The notes beneath the pieces were generated by a model, which searched no databases, was not told the DNA's origin, and saw only the letters and a program-made list of their open reading frames with translations. This document shows positions 1 to 4,783 of a DNA stretch of 6,743 nucleotides, in pieces. Source of the DNA: Bacteroidota bacterium. Its GTDB lineage: Bacteria > Bacteroidota > Bacteroidia > Chitinophagales > LD1. The stretch covers positions 1 to 6,743 of the forward strand of contig JAFDYM010000391.1 in the NCBI GenBank assembly GCA_018267435.1, written 5' to 3'. Each line of letters begins with the position of its first letter. Position 1 is the first letter of the stretch. The position numbers and the translations under genes were made by a program.

Positions 1-564
1 GACCACTTTGTGCGTGCATACTACAATACCTACAATTTACCGGTAGTTATATCTAACTGTTCTAACAATTACGGATCGCACCATTTTCCTGAAAAGTTGT
101 TACCGCTGTTCATTCATAATATTAAAAACAGCAAGCCGCTACCCGTATACGGCGATGGCAAATATACCCGCGACTGGTTATGGGTGGTAGACCATGCAGC
201 TGCTATAGATATAATATTGCATAACGGCGGCCTTGGTGAAACTTATAATATCGGTGGCTTTAACGAGTGGCAGAATATTGACTTGATAAAGTTGATGTGC
301 AAGGTAATGGACCAAAAGCTTGGTCGCCCTGAAGGTACTGCCGAGCAATTGATTACTTACGTAAAAGACCGCCCAGGGCACGATAAGCGCTATGCCATAG
401 ATGCTACTAAACTAAGCAGTGAACTAGGTTGGAAGCCTTCGGTTACTTTTGAGCAAGGAATGGATAAAACCATAGATTGGTATTTGGCTAACGATGAATG
501 GCTGAACAATGTAACAAGCGGCGAATACAAAAAATATTACGAAGATCAATACGCAGCACGTTAG
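1..564 (+). CDS. rfbB: dTDP-glucose 4,6-dehydratase, C-terminal part (5' end outside window)
   Basis: This is the C-terminal 187 residues of RfbB/RmlB, the cytoplasmic NAD-dependent extended-SDR enzyme that turns dTDP-glucose into dTDP-4-keto-6-deoxyglucose, step two of dTDP-L-rhamnose synthesis. The frame is open from base 1 (Asp-His-Phe), so the gene continues to the left; the GTG at base 10 is an internal Val and not a start. Family landmarks visible in order are NCSNNYG (visible residues 19-25), HFPEKL (28-33), the PVYGDG/RDW substrate-binding segment (near 50-59), the YNIGG segment, DRPGHD (123-128) and a GWKP-containing C-terminal helix region. The NAD-binding GxxGxxG and catalytic YxxxK motifs should lie just upstream: in known RfbB proteins the Asp-His pair follows that Lys by a few residues. 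The full protein is usually about 350 residues, so roughly half is missing. It ends two bases before the next gene, which suggests co-transcription. The assignment is very secure because the resemblance is continuous. Confidence 0.96.
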   Translation, partial: DHFVRAYYNTYNLPVVISNCSNNYGSHHFPEKLLPLFIHNIKNSKPLPVYGDGKYTRDWLWVVDHAAAIDIILHNGGLGETYNIGGFNEWQNIDLIKLMCKVMDQKLGRPEGTAEQLITYVKDRPGHDKRYAIDATKLSSELGWKPSVTFEQGMDKTIDWYLANDEWLNNVTSGEYKKYYEDQYAAR

Positions 565-566
565 GC

Positions 567-1556
567 ATGTACGATATTCAATACCATAAGCAAGATTTGT
601 CGCAGTACTCGTTTTTAGTAACGGGTGGCGCTGGTTTTATAGGCTCAAACCTTGTCGAATACCTATTGAAGTTTGGTGCTAAGAAGGTGCGCGTATTCGA
701 TAACTTGTCTACTGGCAGGGCTAGTAACTTAGAAGAGTTTGAAAGTAATCCTGCTTTCGAGTTTTTTGAAGGCGATATACGCAGCCTAGATGATTGCCGT
801 AAGGCTTGCAAGGGCATCGATTACGTTTCGCACCAAGCAGCATTAGGCAGTGTGCCTCGTTCCATAAAAGAGCCGGAAAATACCAATGCGGTAAATGTAG
901 ACGGCTTTTTGAATATGCTGATTGCAGCTAAGGATGAAGGGGTTAAAATGTTCGTATATGCATCGTCTTCTTCGGTGTATGGCGATGAAGCAAGCCTGCC
1001 AAAAGTAGAAAGCAAAATAGGTAGTCCACTTAGCCCGTATGCAGTAAGCAAATACACCAACGAGCTTTACGCCAAGGTGTTCAATACCACCTATGGTTTG
1101 AAAGTAATTGGCCTACGTTACTTCAATATATTTGGGCCTAAGCAGGACCCGAACGGTATGTATGCAGCTGTTATACCGCTTTTTGTAAGTAAGATATTGG
1201 CCTGCACCGAAGTATTTATAGATGGCGACGGCGAGCAAACGCGTGATTTTACATTTGTAGAAAATGCAGTGCAAGCAAATGTTTTAGCTATGCTTAACGA
1301 GAATGCAGAGGCCGTAGCGCAAATATTTAATATAGCAGTAGGGGAGAACTTCTCGGTGAATCGTCTTTATACCGATATACAAAAACAGCTTGACAGCAAC
1401 CATGCTCCTACTTATCGCGAAACGCGCAAAGGCGACATACGCAACTCATTGGCAGATATAAGTAAAGCCAAAGACTTATTAGGCTACAAGCCTCAGTTTA
1501 ATTTTGGTAATGGTTTGGCTATAACCGTAGATTACTTTAGGAACATTTATCAGTAA
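567..1556 (+). CDS. wbpP: WbpP/TviC-type UDP-N-acetylhexosamine (or uronate) 4-epimerase, extended SDR
   Basis: This predicted 329-residue cytoplasmic NAD-dependent epimerase most likely interconverts UDP-GlcNAc and UDP-GalNAc, or their uronic acids, for surface polysaccharide. The Rossmann motif GGAGFIGS lies at residues 20-27. A Ser run at 133-136 and Tyr158/Lys162 (YAVSK) form the expected catalytic triad. The segments HQAALGSVPRSI (89-100), LRYFNIFGPKQDPNG and DGDGEQTRDF match the Pseudomonas WbpP/Salmonella TviC branch better than classical GalE. An in-frame ATG at 498 would add 23 basic residues inside rfbB. I prefer ATG 567 because it leaves the usual short leader before the Rossmann motif and lies two bases after the rfbB stop. 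Family membership is secure; whether the substrate is the N-acetylhexosamine, the uronate or a broader set is inference. The symbol reflects family resemblance and not proven orthology. Confidence 0.88.
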   Translation: MYDIQYHKQDLSQYSFLVTGGAGFIGSNLVEYLLKFGAKKVRVFDNLSTGRASNLEEFESNPAFEFFEGDIRSLDDCRKACKGIDYVSHQAALGSVPRSIKEPENTNAVNVDGFLNMLIAAKDEGVKMFVYASSSSVYGDEASLPKVESKIGSPLSPYAVSKYTNELYAKVFNTTYGLKVIGLRYFNIFGPKQDPNGMYAAVIPLFVSKILACTEVFIDGDGEQTRDFTFVENAVQANVLAMLNENAEAVAQIFNIAVGENFSVNRLYTDIQKQLDSNHAPTYRETRKGDIRNSLADISKAKDLLGYKPQFNFGNGLAITVDYFRNIYQ

Positions 1557-1652
1557 AAAGCTGTTAACTCTTTCGAAGTATTGATAAGTTGTGAAGTGTG
1601 ATAGCCCTGTCATTTAGTATAAAGCCTATCTTAGCCATTCAACTTTTATATT

Positions 1653-2414
1653 TTGTTCAATCTATTCAAATCTCTTTTTGGGGGCAAAGGTGAATCATTT
1701 AGGCCTTTGAACGATTATAGCGACTTGATAGTAGATATGCACTCGCACCTAATACCGGGTATAGATGATGGGGCTAAAACTATGGATGATAGTATAGCCA
1801 TGCTTAGGCAGTTCGAGGCCTTAGGATATAAGAAGGTAATAACTACCCCGCACATAGTTACAGGTGGATACGATAACACGCCTGAAATTATTACAAAAGG
1901 CAGAGATAAGGTGCGCAAGGCAATAGCAGCCAATGGTGTTAACCTGCAATTTGATGCCGCGGCTGAATACTACGCCGATGAAAGCATGCTGCCTAAAATA
2001 GAAAAGAGCGATATACTTACTATTGGCAATAACTATGTGTTGATAGAGTTTTCTTTTCTTGCTAAAACACGTGTGCTTAGCGAGGTAATGTACAAGCTAC
2101 AGGCAGCAGGTTATAAGATAATTCTTGCTCACCCTGAACGGTACCCATATATGTATGGTAGCGATTTGGAAGAATACAAAAGCTTGTGCGATAAGAATGT
2201 CTTTTTGCAGTTAAACATATTATCATTGCAGGGTAAGTATGGCGCTGGAGCTAAGGCATTTGCCGAAAAGATGATAGATGCCAACTTGATAAGCTTTCTT
2301 GCTACCGATTTGCATAATATAAGGCAAATGGAGATGGTAAAAGAAGGCTTGAATATTAAACATTTGAACAAACTTATAGATAGCGGAAAGCTATTGAATA
2401 AAACTTTGCTATAG
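1653..2414 (+). CDS. PHP-domain protein-tyrosine phosphatase, CpsB/YwqE family
   Basis: This predicted 253-residue metal-dependent phosphatase belongs to the PHP fold. Characterised relatives (Streptococcus CpsB, Bacillus YwqE) dephosphorylate tyrosine-rich tails of the BY-kinase that regulates polysaccharide polymerisation and export. Metal-ligand motifs are all present: DMHSH (28-32), DDG (38-40), TPH (65-67), EYY (105-107), HPER (160-163) and TDLHN (218-222), with His30, His32, Asp39, His67, Glu105, His160, Asp219 and His221 as likely ligands. The start is TTG at 1653. It is the only ATG/GTG/TTG codon between the in-frame stop at 1632 and the first metal motif, and it gives the family's usual hydrophobic-basic beginning (Met-Phe-x-Leu-Phe-Lys). 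The gene follows a 96-base gap and ends one base before rfbC, so it appears to lead the tight downstream gene run. No partner kinase is visible in this window. Family assignment is very sure; the partner is inferred. Confidence 0.92.
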   Translation: MFNLFKSLFGGKGESFRPLNDYSDLIVDMHSHLIPGIDDGAKTMDDSIAMLRQFEALGYKKVITTPHIVTGGYDNTPEIITKGRDKVRKAIAANGVNLQFDAAAEYYADESMLPKIEKSDILTIGNNYVLIEFSFLAKTRVLSEVMYKLQAAGYKIILAHPERYPYMYGSDLEEYKSLCDKNVFLQLNILSLQGKYGAGAKAFAEKMIDANLISFLATDLHNIRQMEMVKEGLNIKHLNKLIDSGKLLNKTLL

Positions 2415-2415
2415 T

Positions 2416-2970
2416 ATGCCTTTTGTAGAAACGGGATTTGCAGGATTGCTGATTTTTGAACCAAAGGTTTTTGAAGATAGCCGTGGCTATTTCTTTGAAA
2501 GCTTTAATAAGAATACATTCAAGGATGCTGGTATCCATTCGGAGTTTGTACAAGATAACGAATCAAAATCTCAACGGGGCGTACTCCGTGGTTTGCACTA
2601 TCAGCTAAACCCTATGGCACAAGCTAAGTTGGTGCGTGTGGTGGAAGGCGAGGTGCTAGACGTGGTGGTAGATATCCGCAAAGGTTCAACTACCTTCGGT
2701 AAGCACTTTGCTGTGGCTTTATCGGCTGAAAATAAAAAGCAGCTTTATATTCCGCATGGCTTTGCCCACGGCTTTGTAGTCCTTAGCGATACTTGTATTT
2801 TTCAATACAAATGCGACAACTTCTACTCGAAGGAGCATGAAGGTGGGGTGCTATTTAGCGACCCAGATTTGGGTATAGATTGGGGTATTGATGTAGATAC
2901 AGCCATAGTTTCTGATAAGGACAAGGTGCAGCCTGCATTCAAAAACTTAGTAAGCAATTTCGAAATTTAG
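2416..2970 (+). CDS. rfbC: dTDP-4-dehydrorhamnose 3,5-epimerase
   Basis: RfbC/RmlC is a cupin-fold, cofactor-free epimerase that inverts C3 and C5 of dTDP-4-keto-6-deoxyglucose, step three of dTDP-L-rhamnose synthesis. The 184-residue length is normal. Visible family landmarks are the DSRGYFFESF segment (21-30), QDNESKS (46-52), RGLHYQ (58-63) with catalytic base His61, Lys70, the IPHGFAHGF block (111-119), YKCDNFY (130-136) with probable acid Tyr130, and the SDKD segment (166-169) matching the family's His-partner Asp region. ATG 2416 follows the phosphatase stop by one base and there is no Shine-Dalgarno sequence, so translation is probably coupled. Hand-counted isoleucine codons are 2 ATA, 5 ATT and 2 ATC, unlike the ATA-rich neighbours on both sides. 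Nothing suggests that the enzyme is defective. Confidence 0.96.
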   Translation: MPFVETGFAGLLIFEPKVFEDSRGYFFESFNKNTFKDAGIHSEFVQDNESKSQRGVLRGLHYQLNPMAQAKLVRVVEGEVLDVVVDIRKGSTTFGKHFAVALSAENKKQLYIPHGFAHGFVVLSDTCIFQYKCDNFYSKEHEGGVLFSDPDLGIDWGIDVDTAIVSDKDKVQPAFKNLVSNFEI

Positions 2971-2973
2971 GCT

Positions 2974-3828
2974 ATGAAAAAAGTATTGGTAACAGGTGCA
3001 CATGGCCAACTAGGTAACGAGTTGAACTTTGTTTCTTCCTTGTTAGAAAGTCATTCATTTACTTTTGTTTCAAGGCAAGACTTAGATATAAGCGACGAAG
3101 TAGCTATACGCAATCTATTTGCGGCGCATAAATTTGAGGTATTGATAAATGCTGCTGCCTATACTGCAGTAGATAAAGCCGAAGCGGACTCGGACAATGC
3201 GTACAAAATAAACCGCGATGCAGTAGGTGTGTTGGCCGCAGTATGCAAAGAGCATGGCTGTAAGTTCATACACATAAGTACCGACTTTGTATTTGAAGGC
3301 AACCAAGCACACCCCTTGAAAGAAGATGATGCTGTAAACCCTACGGGGGTTTACGGTGCCAGTAAGTTGGCTGGAGAGGAGCTAGCATTGCAAAACAATT
3401 CAGATTCATTGATCATCCGCACTTCGTGGGTATATTCTTCATTCGGCAATAACTTTGTAAAGACAATACTGCGCTTGTGCAAGGAGCGCGAAAGCCTAAA
3501 CGTGGTATTCGACCAAGTAGGTACACCTACCTATGCACGAGATTTGGCACAAGCCATCATAGATATAATACAGCAGCCTGATTGGAAGCCCGGCATTTAC
3601 CATTATAGTAATGAAGGGGTAGCTAGTTGGTACGACTTTGCTGTAGCTATACGCGATATAGCAGGTTTAAAAACTAAGCTAGGTCCTATAGAAAGCTACC
3701 AGTACCCTACACCCGCCGTGCGCCCTAAGTACAGCGTGCTGAACAAAAAGAAATTCAAGGATACATTCGAGATACAAATACCGTATTGGCGCGATAGTTT
3801 AGTAGCTTGTATGGATTCATTAAAATAG
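2974..3828 (+). CDS. rfbD: dTDP-4-dehydrorhamnose reductase
   Basis: RfbD/RmlD is the NAD(P)H-dependent SDR that reduces dTDP-4-keto-L-rhamnose to dTDP-L-rhamnose, the last step of the pathway, in the cytoplasm. The protein is 284 residues, a normal length. It has GAHGQLG (8-14) for dinucleotide binding, NAAAYTAVDKAE (59-70), STDFVF (102-107), VYGASK (126-131) and RTSWVY. Thr103, Tyr127 and Lys131 match the catalytic triad of the Salmonella enzyme. The FDQVGTPTYARDLA segment and the C-terminal RPKYSVL segment are the usual substrate-side landmarks. Phe105 replaces the Tyr seen in many relatives (STDYVF), a conservative change away from the catalytic residues. The gene starts three bases after rfbC and ends three bases before cysQ. 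Substrate and product link it directly to rfbB and rfbC here. Confidence 0.96.
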   Translation: MKKVLVTGAHGQLGNELNFVSSLLESHSFTFVSRQDLDISDEVAIRNLFAAHKFEVLINAAAYTAVDKAEADSDNAYKINRDAVGVLAAVCKEHGCKFIHISTDFVFEGNQAHPLKEDDAVNPTGVYGASKLAGEELALQNNSDSLIIRTSWVYSSFGNNFVKTILRLCKERESLNVVFDQVGTPTYARDLAQAIIDIIQQPDWKPGIYHYSNEGVASWYDFAVAIRDIAGLKTKLGPIESYQYPTPAVRPKYSVLNKKKFKDTFEIQIPYWRDSLVACMDSLK

Positions 3829-3831
3829 AGT

Positions 3832-4611
3832 ATGCAATACAAGGATATAAACGTAGAAACCGTTATAGATATAGCATTCAAGGCTGGCGCTGAAATATTG
3901 ACCGTATACGCGCAGGACTTTGATGTGGAAATAAAGGGAGATAATTCGCCGCTTACCGCTGCCGATAGAAAGGCAAATGCTGTGATACTTGAAGGCCTAA
4001 AAGCTAATTATGCCGATATACCCTATATATCGGAAGAGGTGAAAGCCACTGCTTACGATGAACGTAAGGCTTGGAAGCGATTTTGGCTGATAGATCCATT
4101 GGATGGTACTAAGGAGTTCATAAAGAAGAATGGTGAGTTTACTGTAAACATAGCTCTAATAGAGGAGGGCGAACCGGTGCTAGGTGTAGTGTATGCCCCT
4201 GCCAAGGGTATAGGTTATGTAGGTGCTAAAGGTTTGGGTTCATATACCTATGAAAATGATGGTAAGCTGGTACAAATAAAGAATGAAACCCACTATAGCC
4301 AAAAGGATAAAGTAATAGTGGTGGGCAGCCGTAGCCACGAAACGCCCGAGACTATTGCCTTTGTAGATAAGCTAAAAGCTAGTGGTAAAGAAGTAGACTT
4401 TGCTGCCTCGGGCAGCTCGCTAAAGTTGTGTTTGGTAGCCGAAGGTAAAGCTGATGTCTATCCCCGTTTTGGCCCTACTATGGAATGGGATACAGCCGCT
4501 GCCCATGCTGTAGCTGTATATGCTGGTAAACAGGTACTTAGTACTGAAACAGGTAAGCCTCTTATTTATAATAAAGAGAATCTGTTGAATCCTTTTTTTA
4601 TAGTGGAATAA
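3832..4611 (+). CDS. cysQ: 3'(2'),5'-bisphosphate nucleotidase CysQ
   Basis: This 259-residue member of the Li+-sensitive, Mg2+-dependent inositol-monophosphatase superfamily probably hydrolyses 3'-phosphoadenosine 5'-phosphate (PAP) to AMP in the cytoplasm. PAP is released when PAPS is used for sulfate reduction or sulfotransfer. Landmarks are DNSPLTAAD (37-45), SEE (67-69), WLIDPLDGTKEF (85-96) with metal ligands Asp88 and Asp91, GSRSH (165-169), SGSSLK (193-198) and PTMEWDTAAAHA (215-226) with Asp220. The LDGTKEF form and the overall segment pattern favour CysQ over inositol monophosphatase, whose usual motif is DPLDGTxNF. It starts three bases after rfbD and is the last gene of the run. 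Isoleucine codons are 16 ATA and 2 ATT by hand count. No sulfate-activation or sulfotransferase gene is in the window, so a role in polysaccharide sulfation is only an inference from position. Confidence 0.93.
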   Translation: MQYKDINVETVIDIAFKAGAEILTVYAQDFDVEIKGDNSPLTAADRKANAVILEGLKANYADIPYISEEVKATAYDERKAWKRFWLIDPLDGTKEFIKKNGEFTVNIALIEEGEPVLGVVYAPAKGIGYVGAKGLGSYTYENDGKLVQIKNETHYSQKDKVIVVGSRSHETPETIAFVDKLKASGKEVDFAASGSSLKLCLVAEGKADVYPRFGPTMEWDTAAAHAVAVYAGKQVLSTETGKPLIYNKENLLNPFFIVE

Positions 4612-4654
4612 GCAAAAGTTAATATTGCTTGTATTATGAAAGGGTTAAGCGTTT

Positions 4655-4700
4655 GGAAACTTAGTTTAAAGCTCGAGTTTCCTGTTATGCATTGATTTTT
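4655..4700 (+). terminator. Possible weak terminator hairpin after cysQ
   Basis: GGAAAC (4655-4660) and GTTTCC (4677-4682) can form a 6-base stem, extendable by one T-A and one G-U pair, around a loop of about 12-16 bases. A run of five T follows at 4696-4700, but 13 bases after the stem. The stem is short and the T run is displaced, so this is a poor intrinsic terminator. I list it because it is the best candidate in the gap after the gene run. Confidence 0.22.
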
Positions 4701-4715
4701 AGAATTTTTCCACGT

Positions 4716-4732
4716 ACCTACCAACGGTAGGT
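4716..4732. promoter_or_regulatory. Perfect 17-base palindrome upstream of the TonB-dependent receptor
   Basis: ACCTACC (4716-4722) and GGTAGGT (4726-4732) are exact reverse complements around the 3-base centre AAC. Two G-U pairs could extend it as RNA to 4714-4734. It ends 51 bases before the receptor ATG, where an operator for a dimeric repressor would be expected. The ACC...GGT arm pattern resembles many TetR-type operators, but no regulator gene is visible and the same sequence could act as an RNA hairpin. No adjacent T run supports a terminator. The repeat itself is certain; the role is inferred. Confidence 0.4.
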
Positions 4733-4783
4733 GTTTGCTGAAAAGTTTTTCTATATTGCCATACATAACCAAATAACCCCTGT

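Larger units (their letters stand above)
4612..4783. other. Intergenic region with several inverted repeats
   Basis: This 172-base region separates the polysaccharide run from the receptor gene. It is AT-rich and holds three visible inverted repeats. AAGCAA (4610-4615) pairs with TTGCTT (4625-4630) and overlaps the cysQ stop. GGAAAC (4655-4660) pairs with GTTTCC (4677-4682). The third is the palindrome listed separately at 4716-4732. No convincing small ORF, tRNA or textbook promoter is visible. It probably contains both the end of the upstream transcript and the promoter of the receptor gene. Confidence 0.6.

Noticed and set aside
498..566. Upstream in-frame ATG giving the epimerase 23 extra basic residues
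   Set aside because: These codons overlap the well-conserved end of rfbB in another frame, and ATG 567 gives the normal N-terminus and two-base spacing.
1627..1634. TATCTTAG, one mismatch from the Bacteroidota -7 promoter motif TAnnTTTG, before the phosphatase gene
   Set aside because: No TTTG-like -33 element lies at the expected distance, so one near match in AT-rich DNA is not enough to call a promoter.
2129..2464. 111-codon open frame on the minus strand opposite the phosphatase and rfbC
   Set aside because: It is antisense to two confidently identified genes, spans their junction and resembles no family I know. It is best explained as a shadow frame.
4610..4630. AAGCAA/TTGCTT inverted repeat at the cysQ stop as a terminator
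   Set aside because: The stem is AT-rich, the loop is nine bases and no T run follows.
4734..4758. TTTG (4734-4737) and TATATTG (4752-4758) as a Bacteroidota-type promoter for the receptor gene
   Set aside because: The spacing is only 14 bases, shorter than the usual distance of around 19-20, and the second element fits the consensus poorly.
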